DNA from: CAYFUF01 sp964346245
Lineage (GTDB): Bacteria; Bacillota; Clostridia; Tissierellales; Peptoniphilaceae
Length of the DNA: 33,228 bases
NCBI GenBank assembly: GCA_964346245.1
Contig: CAYFUF010000016.1
Location: 1-33,228 of the forward strand
Direction of reading: 5' to 3'
The notes under the pieces are model-generated. The model had not been told where the DNA came from. It was given only the letters and a program-made list of their open reading frames with translations, and ran no database searches. Below, piece after piece: positions 18,301-25,570 of this stretch. Every line of letters starts with the position of its first letter. Positions within the stretch are counted from its first letter, which is position 1. Position numbers and translations under genes: made by a program.

Positions 18301-21300
18301 CATCATCTACTCTCGAGATTTCGTTGCCGTTGAGGTAGAGATGAAGGAAGCTAACTTCTATCCAGAAGACATCGTTGTGGAAGCGACTAAAGATGGTCAA
18401 CCATTTGAGTTCCAAGAGATTACTTGGATGAGAAGAGCTTATGATGAGCTGGAAGACCGCCCTGATGATGATTTACACTTCGGTAGTTTACGCTTCCATG
18501 AAGACGGCACTTATACCGTTGATGTCCACTACACAGACCGGTCTAAAAATGAGATGACCTCCTTATCTACTAAGACAATCATTATCGATAATGATGCACC
18601 TGAATATACCATGGTCTTAAACGAGGACAACTCCACCACCTTTGTCTTTACGGAGAAGAACTTCGTTCCTGGCGACATTGTCGCAGAGGTTACGGCAAAT
18701 CGTCTAGATGGAACGAGCGTAGAGCATCCTACGGATGTTCAAACTCTTTTGAGAGAAGGCAACTGGGAGACAGAAGATGGTCTTACCCACAGACTGACCA
18801 TTTCCGATTATGTGGACGGCATTTATAGCGTGAGCGTTTCCTACACCGATCCAGCGGGCAATGTGGCAACACAGCAGGAGCCTATCCGCTTTACTCAGGA
18901 CACCAGACCACCTAGCGAGGTAGCGGTAAGCTATAGTCAGTCCGTTTTGGATACCACAATTGGTGAGTTCTTCTACCGCTTCTACCATACTAACCCTGGT
19001 GTAACCATCAATTTCAGAGCCAGTGATGATATCTCTGGTGTCGACCACTTCCAGTGGCGCTATGTCAAGCTGGGCACTGCTAGTGGTATCAACCGCCCAA
19101 CCTTGACCGAGCAGTGGCTGTCTGCAGCCCCAGAAGCAGGAGGCGTCTTTGCTAGTGCTAGCGTTCAGTTGCCTGGAGCAATGACGGGCGATTACCATGG
19201 CCACATCGAGGTCAGAGCCGTTGACGGCTTAGGTAACGTCAGGGAGACCTATACGGTTGAGAATGTGAACCGCTTTGTCGTGGATGGCACAGCACCAACC
19301 GTAACCGCATCCTATACTGAGCCTGTCCGCACCTTTAACGGCACCTCCTATTATGATGGGCCATACACGGCGACCTACACTATCAACGAAGCGAACTTCT
19401 ATCCTGAGGATGTCTACCTCTACTTGAGCAGAAATGATGGAACGAGACAAAGAGTTTCCGTCAATTGGACGACCAACGGAGACAACCATACAGCCTCCTA
19501 TCCTATCAGCGAAGATGGTATTTACCAACTGACACTCGAGTATAGAGACCGTTCTGGTAACGCTATGCCTAGCCAAGACAGTGGACGCATCATTGTAGAT
19601 ACGGTCGATCCTTTAATCAACGTCAGCTACAATAATAATGCTGCCCAAAGCAGCTTTAACGGCCGCGACTATTACAATGCTAGCCGCACGGCGACGGTTA
19701 CCATAACGGAGAGAAACTTCAACGCCAGCGATGTCGAGCTCTTCTTTACGGCAACCGATGTCGGTGGTCAAGCGCTCAACGTAGCAAACTTTGTGTCTAG
19801 CTCTAACTGGTCAAGCGCTGGCGATACGCACACGATGACAATCAACTATCCAGGCGATGCCAATTACAGCTTCGACATTGCCTATTCAGATTTAGCCAAC
19901 AACGCAGCAGCAGATTACGCCGAAGATAACTTCGCTGTTGATGCAGCTAATCCAACCGACCTGACGGTCAACTACAGTGGTACGCTGGTCACCGCTCTCG
20001 GTGGATACGCTTACTATAACAGCCCAGTTACCGTCACGATTTCGGCAACCGACAATGTTGCTGGTGTAGAAGGCTTTGAATACAGCTATATCAATACGGC
20101 TAATGTGAGCTCAGTGAATGGCCAACTGATCAACCAAGCCCTGTCGAATGCTGAGATTTCCTACAGCAATGGGGGAAGGACAGCAACCGCAACCTTCACG
20201 ATTCCAAGGGGGGCCTTAGGCCTTGGCAACCAGTTCAATGGAAATGTGGAATTTACTGCTAGGGACCGTTCACAAAATTCTAGCCAGCTGCAGGACGGAC
20301 AACGACTCATTGTCGACAACATCTCACCAACCAGTAACATTTCATACAACGAGGCAGATGCTATCGATGACGAGATTCACTACTACGCCAAGGATATTGT
20401 GGCTACCGTTGAAATCAACGAAGCTAACTTTGACCAGGCCGATGTGGTCATTAACTTGACCAAGGATGGTGCAAAAAGAGCAATTCAAGCCAATTGGACG
20501 TCAAACTCCACCGACCATCACGTCGGAACCTTCACTATCAGTGGAGACGGACGCTACCTGATTGAAATCGCTTATCGAGATAAGTCAGGTAACGCCATGA
20601 CCAACCACCAATCCAACACTATGCTGATCGATACGGTGATTGAACAACCAATCATCAAGATCAATGGTGAAGATGGCGATGGCAAGGCCTTCCAAGGCGA
20701 TGTGGTACCAAGCATTCAACTGATCGATCTGAACTTTGACCGCTACGCACTTCTCCTAACCAGAGACCGCTATGGCGTTTTGGATGAGGATGTGACCGAG
20801 GAATTCTTAGCTGGTGGCTTGAGTTTGAATGAGGAAGGTGCTTCAGCTACCTTCGATAACTTCAAGAAGATCCGCGAGAATGACGGCATCTATACCCTAA
20901 GCGTTACGATGGTGGACAAGGCCGGCAATAGCTCAACGGAAACCATCACCTTCTCCGTTAACCGTTTCGGTTCGGTCTATAAATATGGAACCTTCCTCTC
21001 TAAGCTCATTGCCAACGGAGGACAGACCGTTAAGCAGGTCGATGAAGACATCGAGCTCTTGGAAGTCAATCCTAATCAGATTAAGGCGAACAAGGTCAAG
21101 GTGGAAATTACCCGTGATGGTAAGCCATTGGATGATGTCCTCTTCGATATCATCACCGTCGACAATAGGGTAGCCGGTGCCAGAGAGAGTGGTTGGTACG
21201 AGTACCGCTATGTAATCAGCAAGGATAACTTCAAGGAAGATGGTGTCTATAAGATTACTATCAGCTCTGAAGATGAGGCGGGTAACACCCCTGAGAACGC

Positions 21301-21796
21301 TAGTCAAAATCAAGAGATTATCTTTACGGTAGATCATACGCCACCTGAAATCACCAGCATCACGGGCTTGGAAGATCCTATCATTGATGCTAGCGAGCAA
21401 GTAGTTAACTTCATCGTCTTCGATGCCCTAGGCTTGAAGTCGATTAAGATCTATGTGAATGGCGAGTTAGTCGACGAGATTACCGACTTTGAGGATCCCA
21501 ATAACTACAGTGGCTCCTTCACTCTTTACGAGAAGGCAGATATTCAGAACATCCGCCTTGTCGTAGAAGATCAAGCTGGTAACATCACAGACACGGCAGA
21601 TGATGACTTTGTCAGTGCCTTCAGCTTTAACTCCAATGTCACACTATCCACCAACCTGTTTGTTCGCCTCCAAGCGAACCCAACCTTGTTATGGGGCTTG
21701 GTCGCTGCTATTACCGCAGCTGTCCTGTTGATTATCTTCTTTATCCTTCTGAAAAAGCGTAAGGACAAAGAAGAGACTCCAAGCGAGGCTGCATAA
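15305..21796 (+). CDS. giant cell-surface protein with Ig-like repeats
   Basis: This 2163-residue exported protein has a signal peptide (basic start, hydrophobic core at residues 12-27, likely cleavage after Ala33 in FVKAEE). Its very long ectodomain is made of beta-rich modules. One module type begins NFxxxD and ends in a Y-x-D-x-(S/A)-x-N strand, with NF at residues 1017, 1119, 1364, 1471, 1708 and 1810. A second type has D-x-(V/I)-(S/A)-G-V at about residues 884, 1241 and 1583. Near the C-terminus lies one membrane helix (about 2125-2147) followed by KKRKDKEETPSEAA. No LPXTG sortase signal is seen. GGAGGA at 15295-15300 favours ATG 15305 over ATG 15293. It may be an adhesin or envelope scaffold; no ligand can be named. 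Confidence 0.85.
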   Translation: MKTSFVKERRGLALFLALLIMLTAIPFHAFVKAEEAFVTVSVVDQEGSPVKDATIDFNIIANQDIPDPNAVEVPEPVDGEEQPDPIEEDKPNLYNQGDVLAEGQVTTDDNGRANVLSMDKFFEDALDFTYLIGGPGVTSKSGVSVLSLDNQFSVEVLLIKGVNQPLVDGKAPAFTLSRPLNDNESINFTIVEKPIKPYNMGVLQKEIPIIQSAGEYRITVEIMRDNIYKFTEAQFDSTIQMGTINLDEIDWTLLPNDEDYSVAKQTTASIPYDGQEHDAIQVNLPEWKPVPGKYRFRLPGDERPIEELFDRPITIPKVKSVGEYTFDLIVQRYDYHYLVQEMKVTVTDGVMADQLNASTVRSSYDGQAKALLAFSPSTFREGDQIYYTITKTDSSGGTSEYASNKGGEPLTIDDSFPTATDIGFYKIDLEVKRNSFVLTKAGFVEPTYDGEDTRAKVQKDVEMSKLANDYAIIAPASLGLAFNDEANKAVNRKIDFVDSGNTEDNTYSFEASTIASDLDLDHKPEIKYSFKPLYADSRPINELVQPKDGTATKEELEAGIDSSEIVVLQATAFTVTAYTIEEDGSIFYPATVSVNVFANRGDFNADLIKFVNPEIEYTLSKTKVVSKQQVQLNNQGMTEVLNSRYLTYSFELSEDNRPDSYAGLSIDPVSGQVTISDYDELGQAMFQEFMQDPDNFDGFDVTVIAHRAGQQVEVDGEVIVFALEEVEKYNLKINYGPIPTQALVTGTAYSLSPVSTNGWYTNNEEVSVRLTNSNPEVPLTYTIGHIGADPNKGGFTTRISFKDPTPQAYGQVLSNNGKISAPFAIKGVRIDNEAPFGLEIDYAIDLYHGVKISELTDPITLFYNKALSLGSSDGVAVITFYAEDLVSGVKGFDYAISPSDSAKASDNELITGAVPATRIEGSNRYTGQLTLPLEDLANLQYNGKVSFKAKDEAGLLSDLFNDADRGIVVIVDTLNPEAKINYYGYQINKDYDGAAANPDIIYSRDFVAVEVEMKEANFYPEDIVVEATKDGQPFEFQEITWMRRAYDELEDRPDDDLHFGSLRFHEDGTYTVDVHYTDRSKNEMTSLSTKTIIIDNDAPEYTMVLNEDNSTTFVFTEKNFVPGDIVAEVTANRLDGTSVEHPTDVQTLLREGNWETEDGLTHRLTISDYVDGIYSVSVSYTDPAGNVATQQEPIRFTQDTRPPSEVAVSYSQSVLDTTIGEFFYRFYHTNPGVTINFRASDDISGVDHFQWRYVKLGTASGINRPTLTEQWLSAAPEAGGVFASASVQLPGAMTGDYHGHIEVRAVDGLGNVRETYTVENVNRFVVDGTAPTVTASYTEPVRTFNGTSYYDGPYTATYTINEANFYPEDVYLYLSRNDGTRQRVSVNWTTNGDNHTASYPISEDGIYQLTLEYRDRSGNAMPSQDSGRIIVDTVDPLINVSYNNNAAQSSFNGRDYYNASRTATVTITERNFNASDVELFFTATDVGGQALNVANFVSSSNWSSAGDTHTMTINYPGDANYSFDIAYSDLANNAAADYAEDNFAVDAANPTDLTVNYSGTLVTALGGYAYYNSPVTVTISATDNVAGVEGFEYSYINTANVSSVNGQLINQALSNAEISYSNGGRTATATFTIPRGALGLGNQFNGNVEFTARDRSQNSSQLQDGQRLIVDNISPTSNISYNEADAIDDEIHYYAKDIVATVEINEANFDQADVVINLTKDGAKRAIQANWTSNSTDHHVGTFTISGDGRYLIEIAYRDKSGNAMTNHQSNTMLIDTVIEQPIIKINGEDGDGKAFQGDVVPSIQLIDLNFDRYALLLTRDRYGVLDEDVTEEFLAGGLSLNEEGASATFDNFKKIRENDGIYTLSVTMVDKAGNSSTETITFSVNRFGSVYKYGTFLSKLIANGGQTVKQVDEDIELLEVNPNQIKANKVKVEITRDGKPLDDVLFDIITVDNRVAGARESGWYEYRYVISKDNFKEDGVYKITISSEDEAGNTPENASQNQEIIFTVDHTPPEITSITGLEDPIIDASEQVVNFIVFDALGLKSIKIYVNGELVDEITDFEDPNNYSGSFTLYEKADIQNIRLVVEDQAGNITDTADDDFVSAFSFNSNVTLSTNLFVRLQANPTLLWGLVAAITAAVLLIIFFILLKKRKDKEETPSEAA

Positions 21797-21803
21797 AGGA
21801 TAA

Positions 21804-21846
21804 TAGGCTAGTCATAGGGGGTGTATTTTCTCCTATGGCTGGCCTA
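21804..21846 (+). promoter_or_regulatory. intercistronic hairpin
   Basis: A 15-base arm at 21804-21818 pairs with 21832-21846 with only two G-U wobbles, leaving a 13-base loop. No T-run follows, so it is not a standard terminator. It could stabilise or partly stop the upstream transcript, separating expression of the giant surface protein from the genes after it. Confidence 0.55.
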
Positions 21847-21896
21847 GAACCTTACTGCTTGCACATGTTTACTATATGTAGAGAAGAAGGGTGCCC

Positions 21897-22532
21897 ATGA
21901 ATCAATTAATGGAATCAGGAAAACTACAAGAAATTGAATGTGGACGTAACTTTGCCTACATCCTTTTGGATAATGCGGAGTTTCTATCCACTGATTATAA
22001 GGTGCTGCAAAGTCAGCAGAACAAGAACTTCATCCCCTGCATGAGGATGCACTTCAACGGAAAGATTCAGCTCTATTACCTGGTAAGCGAGTGGCAGTCT
22101 TTAGCTTCCCTCTTACCTAAGCTAAATGCGGAATCTTTTGTGACGATTGTGACTAACCTCCTGGCTTGTATCGTCGATGTCAAGAATAATGGCTTCTTGT
22201 CGGTAGAGAATATTAATATCGAATTGCCCCGCCTATACGTCGACCCAAACACCCTAAAGGTCAGCCTGGTTTATATTCCTATTGCTAGCTCCGCTTATGG
22301 CGATGCCCTAGTTTTTGAAAATGAGCTGAGGACCTCTCTGGTGAAAATCATCAATGAGATGCCTAACTTCCACTCCAACCGGACATTTGAGCTTTCCAAT
22401 GAGCTCAGCAATGGCTCATCCAGCCTGGAAGACATCTATAACTTCATCAAGGGCGGCAAAATTAGAAGACCCGAGGTGGTCAATCACAACCAGTATGCTG
22501 ACCAGGCGGACGGTGGTCTTCTTCTACGATGA
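21897..22532 (+). CDS. DUF6382-like protein, truncated paralogue of the FHA protein
   Basis: This 211-residue protein resembles the N-terminal half of the FHA protein at 11051. Both share the pattern of a helix followed by a basal-domain segment ending in a strand such as LKVSLVYIPI, against LQFIYLPI in the other copy. It ends after a linker at DGGLLLR, where the longer paralogue would continue to an FHA domain. The following 250 bases hold FHA-like fragments in other frames, so the gene is probably broken or the protein is naturally short. AGAAGAAGGG upstream supports ATG 21897; an in-frame GTG at 21891 would lie too close to it. Confidence 0.7.
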   Translation: MNQLMESGKLQEIECGRNFAYILLDNAEFLSTDYKVLQSQQNKNFIPCMRMHFNGKIQLYYLVSEWQSLASLLPKLNAESFVTIVTNLLACIVDVKNNGFLSVENINIELPRLYVDPNTLKVSLVYIPIASSAYGDALVFENELRTSLVKIINEMPNFHSNRTFELSNELSNGSSSLEDIYNFIKGGKIRRPEVVNHNQYADQADGGLLLR

Positions 22533-22786
22533 TTTTGGTTTCAAGAACCACCCCATCTCCCGCTTCAGATTGTGCCTCAAGGTGCAAACAGTGGCGGATT
22601 CTAATGAAGTCATCAAGTCGCCTTTGCGGCATGTTTGCCTTAGAGCGAATGACCGATGACCAAGGTAATGCGTATGGTTATAATCTTCAAACAGATATTA
22701 AGAGCGGTACCATGAAGGGTGCTGGCTTTGTCGAGAAGGAAAAATCGTCCTACTACCTTCCAAGTATCGAAGGTCTGATTAACTAA
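22533..22786 (+). pseudogene. possible frameshifted FHA-domain remnant
   Basis: Downstream of the stop at 22532 the reading frame shifted by +2 stays open to 22786. It encodes FALERMTDD, then NLQTDIKSGTMKGAGFVEKE, then SSYYLPSIEG. In position and spacing this resembles the FHA pattern F-x-I-G-R, S-R-x-H-A-x-I and YYLxDLxSxNG, but the key Gly, Arg and His residues are absent. A +1 frame fragment before it (RFRLCLKVQTVADSNEVIK) could be the first FHA strands. This reading is tentative: it may be a decayed domain, a sequencing frameshift, or coincidence. Confidence 0.35.
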
Positions 22787-22823
22787 TCGCTCTACGAGAG
22801 ATATAAAGAGAGAAGGGATAAGT

Positions 22824-23249
22824 ATGGCTTGCAATTGTTCAACCTACCGCTCGAATATCGCGAGTGCAAGGAACGACAACCGCATTTGGGCGGCAGAGAT
22901 AGAAGGGTTCAGAGAAAAAATTAGAGATGCGAGAAGCATTATATCGGACTTCCAAGACCACCAAAGTAGCGTGGATGACCATAAGAGCAAACTGGATCAG
23001 ATGGCTGATGCTGAGCATGGCCGTTTTAGCGGTAACAACCACAAGATCCGCTATGTCACCAAGGTTAAGGCGGTTGCCACCAGCCTTTCCAGTGTGAAGT
23101 CTGCCATATCCAGCAACATTTCGAATCTGGAGGATAAGATTACAGAATACGAAGAGGCAATTACGTCAAGAGAGAATAAGATTGCAGCAAATGAGTCCTG
23201 GATTGCTGGGATGGAGGCGTCAATCGCTTCGTGTATGGAATGTTATTGA
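22824..23249 (+). CDS. small helical protein with cysteine-capped ends, WXG100/YwqH-like in shape
   Basis: This 141-residue protein has no signal peptide and no membrane segment. It is predicted to be two long amphipathic helical regions (about 10-70 and 78-135), similar in size and character to YwqH/DUF5082 or WXG100-type helical hairpins, which are often type VII secretion substrates or partners. The ends are unusual: MACNC at the N-terminus (Cys3, Cys5) and CMECY at the C-terminus (Cys137, Cys140). In a hairpin the four cysteines would meet, giving a possible metal site or disulfide clamp. GAGAAGGGAT supports the ATG. It is the last gene before a strong terminator. The family assignment is uncertain. 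Confidence 0.65.
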   Translation: MACNCSTYRSNIASARNDNRIWAAEIEGFREKIRDARSIISDFQDHQSSVDDHKSKLDQMADAEHGRFSGNNHKIRYVTKVKAVATSLSSVKSAISSNISNLEDKITEYEEAITSRENKIAANESWIAGMEASIASCMECY

Positions 23250-23255
23250 CAATAG

Positions 23256-23324
23256 AAAAAAGTGCCTACTCACTAGATCCCAAGCGTCAAGCGCCTTTGG
23301 ATTTCGTCGTAGGCACTTTTTTTT
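23256..23324 (+). terminator. strong terminator closing the FHA-kinase-surface protein cluster
   Basis: A perfect 14-bp stem (23256-23269 with 23309-23322, core AGTGCCTAC/GTAGGCACT) runs into eight consecutive T. The loop holds a second, smaller pairing (ATCCCAA near 23277 with TTTGGAT near 23296), so the terminator is a nested hairpin. Confidence 0.92.
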
Positions 23325-23478
23325 GATATATACAGGTAAATGGGAAGCGGGGGGGGTATGCAGAAATATGCATAAAACCGGGAAATTGATTTCCCGGCTT
23401 GGGCGCCGAAAGAAGATTAAGATTTTCGGAAGAATTGAAATAAATTGGGCTGGATGGGCAGGAGTTGGTGGAAAAATG
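23325..23478 (+). other. non-coding stretch with hairpins
   Basis: No gene is supported between 23325 and 23703. This first part contains a run of eight G at 23349-23356, a perfect 8-bp hairpin with a TTGA loop (CCGGGAAA at 23378-23385 with TTTCCCGG at 23390-23397), and a second small stem (CCGAAA at 23406-23411 with the TTTCGG end at 23429). These may be part of an untranslated RNA or only structural remnants. Confidence 0.45.
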
Positions 23479-23507
23479 TTGCGTATGGCCCTAAAAAGTA
23501 GTATTAT
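23479..23507 (+). promoter_or_regulatory. sigma-A-like promoter in front of a short terminated leader
   Basis: TTGCGT at 23479-23484 and TATTAT at 23502-23507 are separated by exactly 17 bases. Transcription would begin near 23514, only a few bases before the hairpin at 23528. Confidence 0.45.
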
Positions 23508-23527
23508 GATGGGCAGTACTTGAATAG

Positions 23528-23563
23528 AAAAGTCCATAGGGAAGCCTTTTGAGAGGACTTTTT
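23528..23563 (+). terminator. terminator-like hairpin
   Basis: AAAAGTCC (23528-23535) pairs with GGACTTTT (23555-23562), followed by one more T. Together with the promoter at 23479 it would define a very short RNA or an attenuated leader. The T-run is short, so termination may be incomplete. Confidence 0.5.
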
Positions 23564-23571
23564 CGAGTGAT

Positions 23572-23600
23572 TTGACTGAGAATAAAATGAATATTATTAA
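23572..23600 (+). promoter_or_regulatory. probable promoter of the metallophosphoesterase gene
   Basis: TTGACT at 23572-23577 and TATTAA at 23595-23600 have a 17-base spacer. It lies after the terminator-like hairpin and about 100 bases before the gene at 23704. Confidence 0.45.
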
Positions 23601-23703
23601 GACTTACGTAAATTCTTCCAAGCTCGTTTAGTTTTAACATGAATTCGGTATGGTTTTTACTTTTGTTGGTTAGAATGAATCGAGCAGAAAGAAAGGAGAA
23701 CCT

Positions 23704-24642
23704 ATGCGCATTGTCTGCATGGGAGACACCCACTATTCTAGTATGCGTTGGAAGGGAGATTACCTCCGCCGCATTAATCAAAAATTCTATACAAGGTTGT
23801 TTAAGACCTTCTTTGCTCAAGAGGCAGATCTGCATTTGTCTTTGGGCGATATAACACACATGGGCGCTCTAGCGGAGTACCGCGGTATCTATTCCATTAT
23901 TGAAGAAGAGAAAAAAGAGAATCAGAGATTTTTGCAGGTTGTTGGAAATCACGACTTGTACCGCTTTTCCAAAAGGGGTTACCAGCGTTTGACGAAGATG
24001 GACCTCTACTGGTCGGAAGATCATCCAGAAGCTAAGCTTATCTTTTTGGATACGTCGAGAGCTCGCCATCCGGGTAAGAAATCTGGGCGAATGAGCATGA
24101 AGCAGGTCTTGTGGCTGGAGAAGGAATTTGAAGAGGCGGGTGCTAAGCCATGTATTGTGTTTGCGCATCACCCCATTTCCAGAATTGAGATTTTGGACGA
24201 GAGGGACAAGGTCATCGACGGCTTCAGCTTGATGGATGTTTTGGAGACGAAGGAGAATGGTGGGATTTATGTGAATGGCCACCTTCATAAAGATCGTTTT
24301 AGCGTAAAGAACAATTGGGCCTTCCTACAGTTTAATGATATTTTGGATGAGCCAACCATTCGCATCATTGACATTGAGGGCGACAAGGTGACGCTGGAGA
24401 CAGTGACCTGTGTCAATGAGGAGTATCTGGAGTATTCTCAGGAAGTGGCGAGAGCAATCTTGACCTTCCGCAGGACGAGAAATGATGAAGAGTTTGCGAC
24501 AATCAAGGGGTTGAATTTGGACCTGTCCAATGAGACGGTGAGAATTGATCAGACGATACGCACGCAGACGCCTTACTACTCTAAGGAAGCGAAGGTTAAG
24601 CTACGCATGAAGCTAGCTCATGCCCTCTACGGCGTGAGATAA
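23704..24642 (+). CDS. calcineurin-like metallophosphoesterase
   Basis: This 312-residue protein is a two-metal phosphoesterase of the calcineurin-like fold. The metal-binding motifs appear in order: GDTH at the N-terminus (residues 7-10), LSLGDITHMG, VVGNHDLYR, the histidine in FAHHPISR, and VNGHLHKDRF. The first 200 residues make the catalytic domain; the C-terminal 100 residues are not recognised. There is no signal peptide, so it acts in the cytoplasm. The substrate cannot be deduced, although the family includes cyclic nucleotide and other phosphodiesterases. AAAGGAGAA precedes the ATG, and the gene has its own promoter and terminator. Confidence 0.9.
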   Translation: MRIVCMGDTHYSSMRWKGDYLRRINQKFYTRLFKTFFAQEADLHLSLGDITHMGALAEYRGIYSIIEEEKKENQRFLQVVGNHDLYRFSKRGYQRLTKMDLYWSEDHPEAKLIFLDTSRARHPGKKSGRMSMKQVLWLEKEFEEAGAKPCIVFAHHPISRIEILDERDKVIDGFSLMDVLETKENGGIYVNGHLHKDRFSVKNNWAFLQFNDILDEPTIRIIDIEGDKVTLETVTCVNEEYLEYSQEVARAILTFRRTRNDEEFATIKGLNLDLSNETVRIDQTIRTQTPYYSKEAKVKLRMKLAHALYGVR

Positions 24643-24654
24643 ATATTGGTAAAT

Positions 24655-24697
24655 AAAGCCTATTAAGTTCGAACGAATCGAACTTAATAGGCTTTTT
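24655..24697 (+). terminator. terminator after the metallophosphoesterase gene
   Basis: A perfect 17-bp stem (24655-24671 with 24679-24695, including GCCTATTAAGTTCG) has a 7-base loop and ends in five T. The stem is A-T rich at both ends and may also work in reverse. Confidence 0.92.
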
Positions 24698-24737
24698 CAT
24701 GTAAAATAGAAGTAGAGAGAACGCTTTCATTGATGGG

Positions 24738-24764
24738 TATATAGGAAGCGTCGGGATTTCCCGA
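24738..24764 (+). promoter_or_regulatory. possible promoter/operator of the nitroreductase operon
   Basis: TATATA at 24738-24743 is a -10 candidate without a good -35. Just downstream, TCGGGA-TT-TCCCGA (24751-24764) is an inverted repeat with 6-bp arms, overlapping the expected transcription start. It could be a repressor site; no known regulator motif was recognised. Confidence 0.35.
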
Positions 24765-24793
24765 TAATTGAAATCCAAAAGAAGGAGCAAGAC

Positions 24794-25570
24794 ATGAACG
24801 AAACAATAAAAACGATGATGAATCATCGGTCAATCCGCGAGTTTACGGATGAAGCGGTTGACCAAAGCATTATTGATCAGCTGGTGCAGGTTGCCCAACA
24901 TACGGCAACGTCGATGGGCCTTCAATCCAGTGCTATAGTCCGAGTGACCGATCCTGAAAAGAAGAAGGAAATTAGCCTTGTAGCCAAGCAGGAGTATGTG
25001 GGCAGGGCGCCAGAGCTGTGGATTTTTATCGTGGATAATTATCGGAATGTGAATATTTCCAAGCAGAAGGGCAGCCAGCCTGAGCTGGAGTACGGGATGG
25101 ACCACTTCTTCTCTGGTTTCACCGATGCAGCGTTGACCGCCTCCAATGTCTTGACGGCGGTGGAGTCGCTGGGTCTGGGCGGGGTCTTCATTGGTAATGT
25201 CTTGAACGACCCAAGTCGAATTATTGAGATACTGGATCTGCCAGAGGGTACCTTCCCTGTGCTGGGTCTCCTCTTTGGCAAGCCAAACCAGGCGCCTGAG
25301 CTCAAGCCTCGCATGCCGATGGAATTTCGGGTCTTCGAGAACAGCTACGAGAAGCGGGATGATTATGTGACGGACCTTACGGATTATGATGCGGTGATGC
25401 ACACGTATTATGACCTTCGTCAAGCCAATAAGAGGGTGGATACCTTCACCGACCAGGTGGTGACCAAGTATAGGAATGCGGATGTGAGACGCAACCAGGT
25501 TTTGGAAGATGCAGAGAATAATGGTTTCCAACTGTTGTATAAGCCGGAGACAAAAGGCGATGACGAGTAG
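24794..25570 (+). CDS. NfsA-family FMN-dependent nitroreductase/NADPH oxidoreductase
   Basis: This 258-residue flavoenzyme aligns by eye with E. coli NfsA over its whole length: HRSIREFTDEAV near the N-terminus, TSMGLQSSAIVRVTD, the AESLGLGGVFIGN-type segment (here VESLGLGGVFIGNVLND), and the C-terminal NKRVDTFTDQV. NfsA-type enzymes are dimers that bind FMN and reduce nitro compounds, quinones or flavins with NADPH in the cytoplasm. The physiological substrate is unknown. GAAGGAGC lies before the ATG. It heads a tight run of genes up to the AcpS-NnrD fusion, and the Nudix gene overlaps its end. Confidence 0.92.
   Translation: MNETIKTMMNHRSIREFTDEAVDQSIIDQLVQVAQHTATSMGLQSSAIVRVTDPEKKKEISLVAKQEYVGRAPELWIFIVDNYRNVNISKQKGSQPELEYGMDHFFSGFTDAALTASNVLTAVESLGLGGVFIGNVLNDPSRIIEILDLPEGTFPVLGLLFGKPNQAPELKPRMPMEFRVFENSYEKRDDYVTDLTDYDAVMHTYYDLRQANKRVDTFTDQVVTKYRNADVRRNQVLEDAENNGFQLLYKPETKGDDE

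Noticed and set aside
11051..23249. A complete type VII secretion locus
   Set aside because: No EssC/YukAB ATPase, EssB or EsaB-like gene is present in the window; only the signalling genes and a WXG100-like shape hint at it.
23349..23356. Run of eight G as a phase-variation tract
   Set aside because: It is not within or just before a gene, so slippage would not switch any visible reading frame or promoter.
23182..23537. Overlapping open frames on both strands through 23182-23537
   Set aside because: They run across a strong terminator and hairpins, lack ribosome-binding sites and have compositions unlike the neighbouring genes.
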